From Methylobacterium sp. J-078 (lineage in GTDB: Bacteria > Pseudomonadota > Alphaproteobacteria > Rhizobiales > Beijerinckiaceae), in assembly GCF_022829285.1 (NCBI RefSeq), contig NZ_JAKSYI010000040.1, positions 1 through 64,000 on the forward strand: 64,000 nt of DNA, read 5' to 3'. Positions 35,508-44,882 of this stretch are shown piece after piece (the stretch's first letter is position 1; every line of letters begins with the position of its first letter). The position numbers and the translations under genes are program-made. The notes beneath the pieces are model-generated. The model was given only the letters and a program-made list of their open reading frames with translations, did not search any database and had not been told where the DNA came from.

Positions 35508-35844
35508 GCGGGCACTCTGCGGAGGACGAAACGCCGGAGATCGGCAGGCTTCTCGTGAACCCGTTCGGCGCGGCGACATCTCGGGGGAGAGACTTCGCGA
35601 GGCGGCACACCCAGGCTCACGCCGCGCTTAAATCGGCCGCATGACAGACAGATGAATTCTGGTCGATCGAAGTCTTTCCAAGACAATCCGGATACGGCAA
35701 AGCATTGCCTGGACCGATCGAAGCAAGCGACGTCGAATTTTAATCCGTTCCTTCGAAGATTTTTCTTCGACCCGTCGCCGGAGCGCGAAGCGGCTCACCG
35801 CCACGGGTTCGGGAGCGATGCGCGGCGCCACGGCCGCCCCCGCC
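35508..35844. other. Intergenic region upstream of the giant gene
   Basis: 337 bases between the giant gene and the marR stop. It is AT-richer than its surroundings around 35640-35780. It holds the possible PHO box at 35641-35658; the remainder shows no ORF or RNA that I can support. Confidence 0.4.
35641..35658 (-). promoter_or_regulatory. Possible PHO box before the giant nuclease/nucleotidase
   Basis: On the minus strand the order is AATTCAT-CTGT-CTGTCAT. The second 7-mer is the perfect PhoB half-site CTGTCAT; the first matches it at only 4 of 7 positions. Spacing is the canonical 11 bases. A -10-like TTTAAG follows 8 bases on (35632-35627), and the start codon is about 135 bases further. 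The weak first half makes this a candidate only. Confidence 0.35.
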
Positions 35845-36369
35845 TCAGGGGCGCGGGGGCACGGCCTCGGTGCGGCCGTAGGCCTGCAGGGCCTCGAAGA
35901 CGCGCAGGCTCGCCGCGAGGTCGGCGGTGCTGACATCCGCGAAGACCTCGGCCCGCAGGCCCGCCAGATCCGCCTCCATCCGCGCCACCACGGCCATGCC
36001 GGTGGGGGTCAGGCTGAGCACCTTGGCGCGGCGGTCGGTCGGGTCCTCCCGGCGCAGGGCGAGCCCGGCCTCGCAGAGCTGGTCGAGGAGGCGCACGAGC
36101 GATGCTCCCTCGATCCCCACGGCCTCGGCGAGGGCGGTCTGGCGCGGGGCGCCGTCGAGGCGCGCGATCATGATGAGCGGGACGGCGCTGGCATCCGAGA
36201 GCCCGTGCGCCTCCATGACGGCGTTCGCCGCCCGCCGCCAGTGCCGGCCCGACAGGAGCAGGGTCTGGGTGTAGGCGAGGCGGAGGCGATCCAGGTGATC
36301 GGCCCGGTCCTCGGCCGGGTCGCCGACCCAATTCTCGGCCGAGCCCTGATTCGAATGTCGGAGCGGCAC
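35845..36369 (-). CDS. MarR-family transcriptional regulator
   Basis: 174 residues. The winged helix is clear: RQTALAEAVGIEGASLVRLLDQL as the recognition region, then AGLALRREDPTDRRAKVLSLT, the wing with the D-x-R-D/R-A-K family motif. Flanking helices make the dimer interface. It is divergent from the aminotransferase gene at 36585, and the CTAACAGTTAG dyad lies between. Its ligand and targets are unknown; self-control and control of the divergent gene are the usual arrangement. The exact start is uncertain because no strong ribosome binding site was seen. Confidence 0.88.
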   Translation of the reverse strand: MPLRHSNQGSAENWVGDPAEDRADHLDRLRLAYTQTLLLSGRHWRRAANAVMEAHGLSDASAVPLIMIARLDGAPRQTALAEAVGIEGASLVRLLDQLCEAGLALRREDPTDRRAKVLSLTPTGMAVVARMEADLAGLRAEVFADVSTADLAASLRVFEALQAYGRTEAVPPRP

Positions 36370-36423
36370 GCGCGAGGCTTCCTGCGGGTGACGGACGGGA
36401 TGCGCCCGGCCCTCGATTGACTC

Positions 36424-36434
36424 CTAACAGTTAG
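36424..36434. promoter_or_regulatory. CTAACAGTTAG dyad between marR and aminotransferase genes
   Basis: A perfect 11-base inverted repeat with one central base, 55 bases upstream of the marR start and in the divergent promoter zone. It is in AT-rich sequence and of a type bound by MarR dimers; assignment rests on position. Confidence 0.45.
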
Positions 36435-36584
36435 AATGCAAACCATTTGATCGCAAGCGGGGATCGGCGTATCAGGGCGCCAGCACCCGTCTCGTCGACC
36501 GGTGCGTCCGGCGGCCGGCCTCATCGTGAGACAGGTCCAACTGGAGACTTGATCGATCCGGCGAGACGTAAGTAAGGACTGACG

Positions 36585-37682
36585 ATGAGCGCCCCCGACG
36601 ACCTCTCCTTCGCCACCCTGCCGCATGCCGCGCCGGTCTCGCCGGAACGCCGGGCCGAGCTCCTCGTCGATCCCGGATTCGGGCGGGTGTTCACCGACCA
36701 CATGGTGACGATCCGCTACGTCGAGGGTCGCGGCTGGCACGATGCCCGCGTCGAGGCGCGCGCGCCGATCGCCCTCGATCCGGCGGCGGCCGTGCTGCAC
36801 TACGCCCAGGAGATCTTCGAGGGGCTCAAGGCCTACCGCACCGCCGACGGCGGCGCCGCCCTGTTCCGGCCGGAGGCCAATGCCCTGCGCTTCCGGCGCT
36901 CGGCCGAACGCCTGGCGATGCCGCCGCTGCCCGACGCCGTCTTCGTCGAATCCGTCAAGCAGCTCGTCAGCGCGGACCGCGACTGGATCCCGTCGAGCGA
37001 GGGCGGCAGCCTGTATCTGCGCCCCTTCATGATCGCCAGCGAGGTCTTCCTCGGGGTCAAGCCGTCCTCGGAATACCTCTACCTCGTCATCGCCTCGGCG
37101 GTGGGCGCCTACTTCAAGGGAGGCTCCGAGACCGTGACGGTGTGGGTCTCGCGGGACCAGACCCGCGCGGCCCCCGGCGGCACCGGTGCGGCCAAGTGCG
37201 GCGGCAACTACGCCGCGAGCCTGCGCGCGCAAGCTGCGGCCGTGGAGCACGGCTGCGCCCAGGTCGTGTTCCTCGACGCGATCGAGCGCCGCTGGGTCGA
37301 GGAGCTCGGCGGCATGAACATCTTCTTCGTGTTCGACGACGGCTCGATGGTCACCCCGCCGCTGAGCGACACCATCCTGTCGGGCATCACCCGCGACTCG
37401 ATCCTGACCCTCGCGAAGGCGGACGGCCTCACGGTCGCCGAGCGGCCCTATTCCATCGACGACTGGAAGGCGGACGCCGCGAGCGGACGCCTGCGCGAGG
37501 TCTTCGCCTGCGGCACCGCCGCGGTGATCACCCCGGTCGGGACCGTGCGCAGCGCGGACGGGGAATTCTCGGTCTCCGACAACGTCGCCGGCCCGGTGAC
37601 GAAGCGGCTGCGCTCGGCGCTGGTCGACATCCAGCGCGGCAACGCCCCCGATCCCCACGGCTGGGTCACGCGGGTGTACTGA
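36585..37682 (+). CDS. ilvE: Branched-chain amino acid aminotransferase
   Basis: 365 residues, fold-type IV PLP enzyme of the longer BCAT2-like class. The pyridoxal lysine lies in GAAKCGGNYAASL (about residue 203). Other marks are YAQEIFEGLKAYR, GSLYLRPFMIASE and the product-side motif EELGGMNIFFVFDDG, then LREVFACGTAAVITPVG. It makes or breaks down valine, leucine and isoleucine with 2-oxoglutarate. TAAGGACTGACG precedes the ATG as ribosome binding site. The nearby leuCD and lysR genes support an amino-acid biosynthesis setting, although they are read from the other strand. Confidence 0.93.
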   Translation: MSAPDDLSFATLPHAAPVSPERRAELLVDPGFGRVFTDHMVTIRYVEGRGWHDARVEARAPIALDPAAAVLHYAQEIFEGLKAYRTADGGAALFRPEANALRFRRSAERLAMPPLPDAVFVESVKQLVSADRDWIPSSEGGSLYLRPFMIASEVFLGVKPSSEYLYLVIASAVGAYFKGGSETVTVWVSRDQTRAAPGGTGAAKCGGNYAASLRAQAAAVEHGCAQVVFLDAIERRWVEELGGMNIFFVFDDGSMVTPPLSDTILSGITRDSILTLAKADGLTVAERPYSIDDWKADAASGRLREVFACGTAAVITPVGTVRSADGEFSVSDNVAGPVTKRLRSALVDIQRGNAPDPHGWVTRVY

Positions 37683-37706
37683 GCCGCCGGCGGCCCCGGG
37701 CCCGGC

Positions 37707-38315
37707 TCAGGCGAGCCAGGGCTGGGTCGCGAGGTGCCGGGCCTGGAATGCCCGGATCGCGTCCGCGTGGTCGAGGGTGGCGCCGATCGCATCGAGGCCA
37801 CGGACGAGGTGATCCTTGCGCCGGGCCGGGATCTCGAAGTGCTGCACCGCGCCGTTGGCGGTGGTGATGGTCTGGGCCGGCAGGTCGATCGTCATGCGGT
37901 TGCCCGCCGGATCGGCGGCCCGGGCCGCGAGTTCGGCGACGGCTTCGGGCGCCAGTTCGATCAGCAGCAGGCCGTTATTGGCGGCGTTGTCGGCGAAGAT
38001 GCCGGCGAAGCTGGTGCCGACGAGAGCGCGGATGCCGCATTGGAGCAGGCCCCAGACCGCGTGCTCGCGCGACGAGCCGCAGCCGAAGTTCGGGCCGACC
38101 ACGAGGATGCGCGCCTCCCGCCATTCGGGTCGGTTCAGCACGAAGTCCGGACGCATCTGTCCGGGGCCGGCATGGCGCAGGTCGTGGAAGACGGCCTCGC
38201 CCAGGCCCGCGCGGTCGATCCCCTTGAGGAACTGCTTGGGCATGATGACGTCGGTGTCGATGTTGGCGCCGGGCAGGCCGGCGGCCGGGCCGGACACGAT
38301 CGTGAAGGGCTGCAT
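37707..38315 (-). CDS. leuD: 3-isopropylmalate dehydratase small subunit
   Basis: 202 residues from the ATG at 38315, 2 bases after the leuC stop. Family marks are GANIDTDVIMPKQFLK at the start, the swivel-domain loop GPNFGCGSSREHAVWGL, and GIRALVGTSFAGIFADNAANNGLL. With LeuC it isomerises 2-isopropylmalate to 3-isopropylmalate in leucine synthesis. The length is normal for the bacterial small subunit. Confidence 0.95.
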   Translation of the reverse strand: MQPFTIVSGPAAGLPGANIDTDVIMPKQFLKGIDRAGLGEAVFHDLRHAGPGQMRPDFVLNRPEWREARILVVGPNFGCGSSREHAVWGLLQCGIRALVGTSFAGIFADNAANNGLLLIELAPEAVAELAARAADPAGNRMTIDLPAQTITTANGAVQHFEIPARRKDHLVRGLDAIGATLDHADAIRAFQARHLATQPWLA

Positions 38316-38317
38316 GC

Positions 38318-39784
38318 TCAGGTCTCCGGCGCGAGGCGGTTTTCTTGCGCGAGGCGGTTTTCTTGCGCGAAGCGGCGACTGTCGGTGAGGTGGCCGGCGA
38401 TGGCCGCGGCCGCCACCATGGCGGGGCTCATCAGGTGGGTGCGCCCGCCCGCGCCCTGGCGGCCCTCGAAGTTGCGGTTGGTGCTGGAGGCGCAGCGCTC
38501 GCCCGGCGCCAGCACGTCGTCGTTCATGGCGAGACACATCGAGCAGCCGGACTGGCGCCATTCGAAGCCGGCATCGCGAAAAACCCGGTCGAGGCCCTCG
38601 GCTTCCGCCGCCCGGCGCACGCTGGAGGAGCCCGGCACCACCATGGCCTGGACCCCGGGCGCGACCCGCCGGCCGCGCACCAGGGCGGCGGCCTCGCGCA
38701 GATCGGAGAGCCGGGCGTTGGTGCAGGAGCCGATGAAGGCGCGCTGAATCGGGATGGCGGCGAGGGGCGTGCCCGGCGAAAGATCCATGTAGGCGAGCGC
38801 CCGGACCATGTCCCGGCGCCGGGCCGGATCGGGCTCGGCCGCCGGATCGGGCACGCGGCCGCCGACCTGGCCGGCCTGATCGGGGCTGGTGCCCCAGGTG
38901 ACCATCGGCTCGATTCCAGCGGCGTCGAGGGCGACCTCGCGGTCGAACACGGCGCCGTCGTCGCTGCGCAGCGTCGCCCAATGGGCGCAGGCGGCGGCCC
39001 ACAGATCGCCCTTCGGCGCGCGGGGTTTGTCGGCGAGGTAGTCGAGCACGGTCCGGTCGGGGGCCATGACCACGCCTCGCGCCCCGCACTCGACGGCCAT
39101 GTTGCAGATCGTCATGCGGCCCTCGACGGACATGGCCGCGACCGCGGGCCCGGCGAACTCGACGGCGTAGCCCGTCGCCCCGTCGGCGCCGATCCGGCGG
39201 ATCAGGGCCATGACCACGTCTTTGGCGGTGACGCCCGGCGCCAGGATTCCCGAGACCGTGACCCGCAGGGTCTTCATCCGGCGGTACACCAGGGTCTGGG
39301 TGGCGAGGTAGTGCTCGATGTCCGAGGTGCCGATGCCGAAGCCGAGCGCCCCCAGCGCCCCGTAGGTGGTGGTGTGGCTGTCGCCCGCCGCCACGATCAT
39401 GCCGGGCAGGACGAAGCCCTGCTCGGGAGCGACCACGTGCTCGATGCCCTGGAGCGGATGCAGCACGTCGAGGAGTTCGATCCCGAAATCCCGGCAATTC
39501 GCGTCGAAATACGCCACCTGCCGCGCCCCGCCGGGATCCGGCATGGCGGCGACGCGCTCGGCCGCCGTGGGATTGACGTGGTCGACCACCGCGAGGGCGG
39601 CCTCGGGCCGCCAGACCCGGCGCCCGGCGTCGCGCAATCCGCTGAAGGCCTGCGGACTGGTGTATTCGTTGAGCACCGTGCGGTCGATGTAGAGGAGGAC
39701 GCTGGCTCCGGGGCCTTCGGCGTCGTCGAGGCGGCGCACGGTGTGGGCGTCCACCAGCTTGTCGTAGAGGGTGCGGGCCTGCAT
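38318..39784 (-). CDS. leuC: 3-isopropylmalate dehydratase large subunit
   Basis: 488 residues from the ATG at 39784. The [4Fe-4S] cluster cysteines are in [14 protein letters not shown] and [10 protein letters not shown]; substrate-binding marks include [25 protein letters not shown]. It heads the leuC-leuD operon. The last residues are odd: after the normal end (near DSRRF) an 18-base tandem repeat adds [16 protein letters not shown] before the stop. The extension should be surface-exposed and probably tolerated. A LysR-type gene is divergent, with a T-N11-A dyad in between. Confidence 0.94.
   Translation of the reverse strand: MQARTLYDKLVDAHTVRRLDDAEGPGASVLLYIDRTVLNEYTSPQAFSGLRDAGRRVWRPEAALAVVDHVNPTAAERVAAMPDPGGARQVAYFDANCRDFGIELLDVLHPLQGIEHVVAPEQGFVLPGMIVAAGDSHTTTYGALGALGFGIGTSDIEHYLATQTLVYRRMKTLRVTVSGILAPGVTAKDVVMALIRRIGADGATGYAVEFAGPAVAAMSVEGRMTICNMAVECGARGVVMAPDRTVLDYLADKPRAPKGDLWAAACAHWATLRSDDGAVFDREVALDAAGIEPMVTWGTSPDQAGQVGGRVPDPAAEPDPARRRDMVRALAYMDLSPGTPLAAIPIQRAFIGSCTNARLSDLREAAALVRGRRVAPGVQAMVVPGSSSVRRAAEAEGLDRVFRDAGFEWRQSGCSMCLAMNDDVLAPGERCASSTNRNFEGRQGAGGRTHLMSPAMVAAAAIAGHLTDSRRFAQENRLAQENRLAPET
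38333..38377 (-). repeat. 18-bp tandem repeat at the 3' end of leuC
   Basis: Two full copies of an 18-base unit (reading R-L-A-Q-E-N on the coding strand) plus partial copies on each side. It keeps frame and lengthens the LeuC C-terminus. Confidence 0.75.
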
Positions 39785-39849
39785 CGGTCTGGGTCTCGGG
39801 CTTTGCCGGGGCGTGCGGACCAGAAAGCCCGGATTTCCGGCGCGAGGCC

Positions 39850-39864
39850 AATGCCGTTGCGGCA
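39850..39864. promoter_or_regulatory. T-N11-A dyad, probable LysR operator
   Basis: ATGCCG-TTG-CGGCAT, a perfect 15-base dyad that contains the LysR-type T-N11-A signature. It lies in the 174-base divergent space between leuC (start 39784) and the lysR gene (start 39959), 66 and 95 bases from the two starts. This is where a LysR protein controlling its divergent neighbour would bind. Confidence 0.6.
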
Positions 39865-39958
39865 TGAGACGATGCCGGACCCGGCCGATTGACCCGTGCG
39901 CGCGGGCCTCGCATCCTGCGCCCCGCCGGCCCCACGGGGCGAAGAAAGCACCGACGCG

Positions 39959-40873
39959 ATGGATTCCGCCTGGCTGGAGGACTTCCTGGCCCTCGTCGAT
40001 GGCGGCCACTTCTCCCGAGCCGCCGAGCAGCGCGGCATCACCCAGCCGGCCTTCAGCCGGCGGGTCCGGGCCCTGGAGGACTGGGTCGGCAGCCCGCTCT
40101 TCGACCGTGACAGCCAACCCGTGAGCCTGACCCCGGCGGGCATCCGCTTCCGCCCGGTGGCGGAGGAGACCCTGCGCCGGCTCTACCAGGGGCGCGAAGC
40201 CGCCCGCGAGGCCGGGCGGGCCGCCGCCGAGACCCTGCGCTTCGCCGCGACCCAGGCCCTGTCGCTGACCTTCTTCCCGCACTGGCTGCGGACGCTGGAG
40301 GCACGCGAATCCCTGAGCGCCACGATACACCTCACGGCAGCGCACATGGCCGCCTGCGAGCAGGCGATGCTGCGCGGCGAGGCGCAGTTCCTGCTCTGCC
40401 ACCACCATCCGGCGGCGGCGAGTTTCCTGATGTCGGACCAGTTTCGCGGCCTGCCCGTCGGCGACGACCGGCTGCTGCCCGTGAGCGCGCCGGCGCCGGG
40501 CGGAACGGCGCCGCTGTTTTCCCTGTCGGAGACCGCCGACGCCCCGGTCCCCCTCCTGGGCTTCAGCGGCGAGTCCGGGATCGGGCGCATCCTCACGGCC
40601 ACACGGGCGATGGAGGGGAGCGCGGCGCGCCTGACCCCGAGCTTCACCTCGCACCTCGCCTCGGTGCTGGTGGCCATGGCCCGCGACGGACGCGGCCTCG
40701 CCTGGGCGCCGATGAGCCTCGTGGCCGACGACCTCGCCAGCGGCACCCTGGTGCGGGCCGCCCCCCCGGACCGGGACATCGCCATCGAGATCCGGCTCTA
40801 CCGCGCCCGGGCCCGCCAGAGCCCGCCGGCCGAACGTCTCTGGGCGGCGGTGGCGGGGGGGTGCGGCGGGTGA
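39959..40873 (+). CDS. LysR-family regulator, probably of leuCD
   Basis: 304 residues from the ATG at 39959. The helix-turn-helix is [19 protein letters not shown], then [22 protein letters not shown] and [15 protein letters not shown]. The rest is the two-lobe effector-binding domain, somewhat divergent. It is divergent from leuC-leuD with the dyad at 39850-39864 between, so it probably controls leucine synthesis. The co-inducer (2-isopropylmalate in LeuO/LeuR-like cases) is unproven. Confidence 0.87.
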   Translation: MDSAWLEDFLALVDGGHFSRAAEQRGITQPAFSRRVRALEDWVGSPLFDRDSQPVSLTPAGIRFRPVAEETLRRLYQGREAAREAGRAAAETLRFAATQALSLTFFPHWLRTLEARESLSATIHLTAAHMAACEQAMLRGEAQFLLCHHHPAAASFLMSDQFRGLPVGDDRLLPVSAPAPGGTAPLFSLSETADAPVPLLGFSGESGIGRILTATRAMEGSAARLTPSFTSHLASVLVAMARDGRGLAWAPMSLVADDLASGTLVRAAPPDRDIAIEIRLYRARARQSPPAERLWAAVAGGCGG

Positions 40874-40877
40874 GGGT

Positions 40878-41990
40878 TCAGGGCAGGGCGGCGCGCTTGC
40901 GCAGGATCAGGTCGCCCCGGAACAGGAATTTCTGAGCCCGTTTGCCCGTATCGACCTCGGTGGTGAAGACGTTGCCCCGGCTGTCCACCGCGAGGTTGTG
41001 GACCCAGTGGAAGTCGCCCGCCATGCGGCCGTTGCGGCCGAAGGCGCCGAGCACCTCGCCGGTCTCGCGACTGAGGGTGCGGACCTCGTTGTTGGCCCCG
41101 TCCGCGTTGAGGAGATAGCTCTGGTCGGCGTCGGGCCAGAGCGCCAGCTCCCAGACCGAGCCGTTGGCGCGGGTGTTCTTCTCGACGAAGAACTCCTTCA
41201 CGAAGCTGCCGTCGCGGCGGAAGACCTGGACGCGGTCGTTGGTGCGGTCGCAGACATAGACCAATCCGTCGCGGGCGATCTGCACGCAGTGGACGGGGTT
41301 GCGGAATTGCTGCGCGGGGGCGGCGGCCGGATCGTAGGCCGGCAGGGTCTCGTCCGTGGGCGGTCGGCCGTAGGCTCCCCACATCCGCTTGAACGCGCCC
41401 GTCTCGGCGTCGAACACGATGATCCGATGGTTGTAGTAGCCGTCGGCGACGAAGAGCTCGTTGGTCTCGGGGTCGACCTGCATCGCGGCGGGCTTGCCCA
41501 GCCGCGTGGTGTCGAGGCTGTTGGTCTGCGGTCCCTGCTTGCCGATCTGCAGGACGAACTTTCCGTCGGGGGTGAACTTCAGGATCTGCCCGTCGGTCTC
41601 GCCGTTCCCGGCGAGCCAGACGAAGCCCTTGTGATCGATGTGGATGCCGTGCTCGTTCAGGGGCCAGTCGTAGCCCTCGCCGGGGCCGCCCCAGCTGCGG
41701 ATCAGGGTGCCGGCCTGGTCGAACACCAGAACCGGGGGCGCGGGGCGACAGCATTTCGTCCGTGGGGGTGAGAGGCTCGCGGCCTTCTCGTCGTCGGTGA
41801 GGGTGCGCGGACGCTGCACCACCCAGACGTTGTCCTGCGCATCGATGGCGACCCCCGAGGCCTGCCCCATGATCCACTGGTTGGGCAGCGGCTTCGGCCA
41901 GGCCGGATCGACCTGGAAGGTCAGCGGGTCCGCGGACGCCAGACCCGCCCACGCGACCGCGAGCACGGCCAGTCCCAGCCGAAGCATCAT
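40878..41990 (-). CDS. Exported NHL-type beta-propeller protein
   Basis: 370 residues with a cleavable signal peptide (hydrophobic core to about residue 20, ending LASA). The rest is a repeated blade pattern: [87 protein letters not shown]. It resembles the six-bladed propellers of the peptidyl-alpha-hydroxyglycine lyase group. A pair of cysteines (TKCCRP) sits in the first half. It converges on the lysR gene, with the stops 4 bases apart. The function is unknown: such propellers can be lyases, lactonases or plain binding modules. Confidence 0.75.
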   Translation of the reverse strand: MMLRLGLAVLAVAWAGLASADPLTFQVDPAWPKPLPNQWIMGQASGVAIDAQDNVWVVQRPRTLTDDEKAASLSPPRTKCCRPAPPVLVFDQAGTLIRSWGGPGEGYDWPLNEHGIHIDHKGFVWLAGNGETDGQILKFTPDGKFVLQIGKQGPQTNSLDTTRLGKPAAMQVDPETNELFVADGYYNHRIIVFDAETGAFKRMWGAYGRPPTDETLPAYDPAAAPAQQFRNPVHCVQIARDGLVYVCDRTNDRVQVFRRDGSFVKEFFVEKNTRANGSVWELALWPDADQSYLLNADGANNEVRTLSRETGEVLGAFGRNGRMAGDFHWVHNLAVDSRGNVFTTEVDTGKRAQKFLFRGDLILRKRAALP

Positions 41991-42104
41991 TGTGTCCTCC
42001 CGATGATCTTTTGTGTTGTCGCGACTATCCGCGTGCCGAAATCACGCGTCCAGTCTCGGCGAGGGCAAGGAGGATATTCGGCGGGATTTTGTCAGGCATA
42101 CCGG

Positions 42105-42572
42105 TCACGCATCGCGCCAGGCGGCGAAGACCGCCGCCTGGCCGGCCACGGACCCGTCCGGGCGGCGCAGCTGCCAGACCACGCCGTCCTCGATCCAGAA
42201 GCGCCGGCCTGACCGCGCGATCCGGACGCCGCGATACCCGGTGGCGAAGCCGTCGCGGGCGACCGCGTCGAGGAGACGCTGGCGCGCGGCCCGCTCCGGC
42301 GCCTCGGCGGAGAGGCGCGAGGGCAGCCCGACGATCGTGTCCCAATCATATTCGAAGCAGGCCTGCGCCGTCCGGTTCGCGTAGATGAAGCGGGGGTCCG
42401 CCCCGCCATCGTGGGCGAGGAGGGCGAAGGGGGCCCGCGCGTAGAGCCAGGCCGCGTTCGGCGGCACCGGCATCAGAGGCACGCCGACGACGGCCCGGTG
42501 GCTCTCCACCACGAGCCGGAAGAAGCCGGGATCGCCGGCAAGGCCGGGGCCGGGACGCGGATCGTCGCTCAT
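42105..42572 (-). CDS. MEKHLA/PAS-like domain protein
   Basis: 155 residues from the ATG at 42572, with GAGG 4 bases before it; the longer in-frame ORF upstream is rejected. The PAS-like core includes FALLAHDGGADPRFIYANRTAQACFEY and GLPSRLSAEAPERAARQRLLD, then YRGVRIARSGRRFWIEDGVVWQL, which match MEKHLA-domain proteins. A single-domain sensor or ligand-binding protein with no output domain. It overlaps no neighbour; the transglycosylase gene begins 40 bases upstream of it on the same strand. Confidence 0.7.
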   Translation of the reverse strand: MSDDPRPGPGLAGDPGFFRLVVESHRAVVGVPLMPVPPNAAWLYARAPFALLAHDGGADPRFIYANRTAQACFEYDWDTIVGLPSRLSAEAPERAARQRLLDAVARDGFATGYRGVRIARSGRRFWIEDGVVWQLRRPDGSVAGQAAVFAAWRDA

Positions 42573-42612
42573 CGCACCTCGCGAGACGTTGCACGGGACA
42601 TCGCGGGGGCCG

Positions 42613-43899
42613 TCAAGGTCCGGCCTTGATCCGCTCCACCAGCGCCGGGTCGGCATAGCCGTCCGGCACCAGCCCCCGCGCGGCCTGGAAGGCGCGCAGG
42701 GCCGCCCGGGTCCGGGGGCCCGGCTTGCCGTCCGCGGCGCCCGGCGCGAACCCGAGCTCGGCGAGCCGGGCCTGCAGGCCCTTGAGGGCGTCCGCGCTCA
42801 GCATCGCGTCGCCCCGCGGCCAGTCCCGCTCGAAGGCGGGGGCGCCGCGCAGGCGATCCGCCAGATGGGCCACCGTGAGGGCGTAGGACAGGGCGGTGTT
42901 GTAGCGCAGGATCATCCGGAAGTTCGGCTGGAGCAGGAAGGCGGGCCCGCGCGCCCCGGCCGGCACGATCAGGACCGCCCCCGCGCCGTCGTCGGCCGGC
43001 GCCTGCACGGGCGTGGCGCCCAGGGCGCGCCAGGCGGCGAAGCTGCGCTCGGTGGTCTCGTCGGCGAGCCCGTAGTCGAAGCCCGGCTCCAGGCGCGCCT
43101 CGCTGCCCCAGCGCTCGCCCGGCCGCCAGCCCATGGCCGTGAGGTAGTTGGCCGTGGAGGCGAGGGCATCCGGGACCGAGGTCCAGATGTCGCGCCGCCC
43201 GTCGCCGTCGAAATCCACCGCGTAGGCCTGGTAGACGGTGGGCATGAACTGGGTGTGGCCCATGGCGCCGGCCCAGGAGCCGGTAAGGGGCTCGGCCGGC
43301 GGCCGGTCCTGGGCCAGGATCTGGAGCGCGGCCACCAGCTCGCCGCGCCAGTAGGGCGCGCGCGGCGTCGGCGTGCAGGCGAGCGTCGCCAGGGAGCGCA
43401 GGACGGGGCGCACGATGCCGGGATCGTCGAGGACGCTGCCGTAGGTGGATTCGACGCCCCAGAACGCCACCAGGATGTGACGGTCCACGCCGTAGCGCGC
43501 CTCGATCGCCGCGAGGGTGGGGGCCCATTCCGCCAGCTTGGCGCGGCCCGCCGCGATGCGCGCCTCGGTGAGGTTGGCGTCGAGATAGGCCCAGATCGGC
43601 TTGACGAACTCCGCCTGGTTCTGCGTGGCCGCGACCACCTCGGGATCGACGGGCAGATCCGTCAGGCGCGCGGCGATCGGGGCGGGCACGCCTTGGATCT
43701 CGGCCGCGCGGGCGATCTCGCCGAGGCAGTCGGCGGGCGCGGGTGCGGACGCCTCCGGACCGGCGGCGGGGACGGGGACAGGAGACGGGGTCTGGGCCGG
43801 GGCATCCGTCTGCGTCGGCGGCGCGCCGAAGGCCGGCCCCGCGAGGGCGAGGCTCAGCAGGGCGGCTTCGAGGCGAAGGGTTCGACGGCGACACCGCAT
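42613..43899 (-). CDS. MltB-type lytic murein transglycosylase with peptidoglycan-binding domain
   Basis: 428 residues. A signal peptide (to about residue 25) and a proline-rich linker lead to an SLT_2 catalytic domain (about 58-345) with the catalytic glutamate in FWGVESTYGSVLD and the conserved GAMGHTQFMPTVY and DFDGDGRRDIW. A C-terminal PG_binding_1 domain (about 365-428) reads LQARLAELGFAPGAADGKPGPRTRAALRAFQ. It cleaves the MurNAc-GlcNAc bond in the periplasm, leaving anhydro-MurNAc ends. No lipobox was seen. A second MltB-like gene lies 1 kb away on the other strand. Confidence 0.9.
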   Translation of the reverse strand: MRCRRRTLRLEAALLSLALAGPAFGAPPTQTDAPAQTPSPVPVPAAGPEASAPAPADCLGEIARAAEIQGVPAPIAARLTDLPVDPEVVAATQNQAEFVKPIWAYLDANLTEARIAAGRAKLAEWAPTLAAIEARYGVDRHILVAFWGVESTYGSVLDDPGIVRPVLRSLATLACTPTPRAPYWRGELVAALQILAQDRPPAEPLTGSWAGAMGHTQFMPTVYQAYAVDFDGDGRRDIWTSVPDALASTANYLTAMGWRPGERWGSEARLEPGFDYGLADETTERSFAAWRALGATPVQAPADDGAGAVLIVPAGARGPAFLLQPNFRMILRYNTALSYALTVAHLADRLRGAPAFERDWPRGDAMLSADALKGLQARLAELGFAPGAADGKPGPRTRAALRAFQAARGLVPDGYADPALVERIKAGP

Positions 43900-44165
43900 G
43901 CAGCTTGTCCTCTCGTCCGGCGGTTTGGCCGCGCGAACGCCTCGCGCGGCAAGGGACCGGACACGGGCGACGGTCGGGGATCGGGTACGGTCCCGTCAAC
44001 CGAGCCTTTGCGCGCACCGGGGCAGGACGAGACCCGGGGGCGGTGCGCTGACCCGCCGCGCCGCCGGCGGCCTGTTGCCAGGGGCGGGATGCCGGGGGCA
44101 GAAGCCGTCAGGCACGAACATCGCACCGAACGCCACGGACGCCCGACCGCGAGAGGACATCCCCA

Positions 44166-44396
44166 ATGCTGGTCGCCCTGATCCTCTTCCTGGGGGGTGC
44201 CGCCGTCGGCCTCTACAGCCACGTGATGTTCGCCTTCGGCCTGTCCGGCGTGGTGCTGGCGCTCTCGCTCGTCGCCTGGGCGGTCCGGGCCGAGCTGACG
44301 CTCGCCGGCATCCTCGTGCTCTTCGCCCACCTCACCGCCCTGCAGGCGGGGTACCTCCTGGGCGCCTACCTGCGCGCGCGCCGGCCGATCCGCTGA
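44166..44396 (+). CDS. Small three-helix membrane protein
   Basis: 76 residues, nearly all hydrophobic, with about three membrane helices (LVALILFLGGAAVGLYSHV; FGLSGVVLALSLVAWAV; LAGILVLFAHLTALQAGYLLG), ending in a basic tail (RARRPIR) that should face the cytoplasm. No family was recognised. It stands alone between the two transglycosylase genes. Gene-like features: a clean start, strong hydrophobic periodicity and a positive-inside tail. Confidence 0.6.
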   Translation: MLVALILFLGGAAVGLYSHVMFAFGLSGVVLALSLVAWAVRAELTLAGILVLFAHLTALQAGYLLGAYLRARRPIR

Positions 44397-44445
44397 TCCG
44401 GCCTCGGGTCGGTCGGCGCGGCCGAGCCGGCGGGGGGCCCGCCGC

Positions 44446-44583
44446 TCACCAGAACCAGACCGGCTCGTGGCGGAGCACCAGGATCGGAACCCACAGGAGC
44501 AGCGCCGTCCCGCACAGGATCAGGATCAGGGACAATGACGGCTGCCGGCTCAACCGGGCACAGAGTGTTCTGAAACGGGACAT
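44446..44583 (-). CDS. Very small single-pass membrane protein (uncertain)
   Basis: 45 residues: a basic N-terminus (MSRFRTLCARLSRQ), one strong membrane helix (LSLILILCGTALLLWVPILVL) and RHEPVWFW at the end. No clear ribosome binding site precedes the ATG. It is not recognised. It is kept because basic head, helix and aromatic end form a coherent membrane peptide, unusual for random reading of GC-rich DNA. Confidence 0.35.
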   Translation of the reverse strand: MSRFRTLCARLSRQPSLSLILILCGTALLLWVPILVLRHEPVWFW

Positions 44584-44882
44584 GCTTGCTGCAATCCAGG
44601 ACATTTCGGACGTGTCCCTGGGTTGGACTGCAGGCCGCGGGCCGCCGTCCCGGCCAACGCTGGCCGACATCTGTCCCGGCCGCGATGGGGACGCGAAGCG
44701 TGCAACGAAGACACGGTGGTCCACCGGTTTCGTCAAAGTGACGGGGCAGGCCGCAAGCAGAACCAAATTTGCCGCAAAGAGGCTCGACTCACCGCAACAT
44801 TCGTTGCCTTGGTCCGCCAAGGGGTCGCGTTCGAGAAGTGCGGCAGCCCGTGATGGGCGCGGCGCGCGAGGGAGTTTTTGGA
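44584..44882. other. Intergenic region before the second transglycosylase gene
   Basis: No supported gene. It holds a short dyad CCTTGG-TCCG-CCAAGG (44807-44822) 61 bases before the ATG and a good ribosome binding site (GAGGGAG) 8 bases before it. The dyad could be an operator. Confidence 0.35.

Noticed and set aside
28689..35558. Very long plus-strand frame opposite the giant gene
   Set aside because: Shadow frame without recognisable domains; the minus strand has clear nuclease and nucleotidase motifs.
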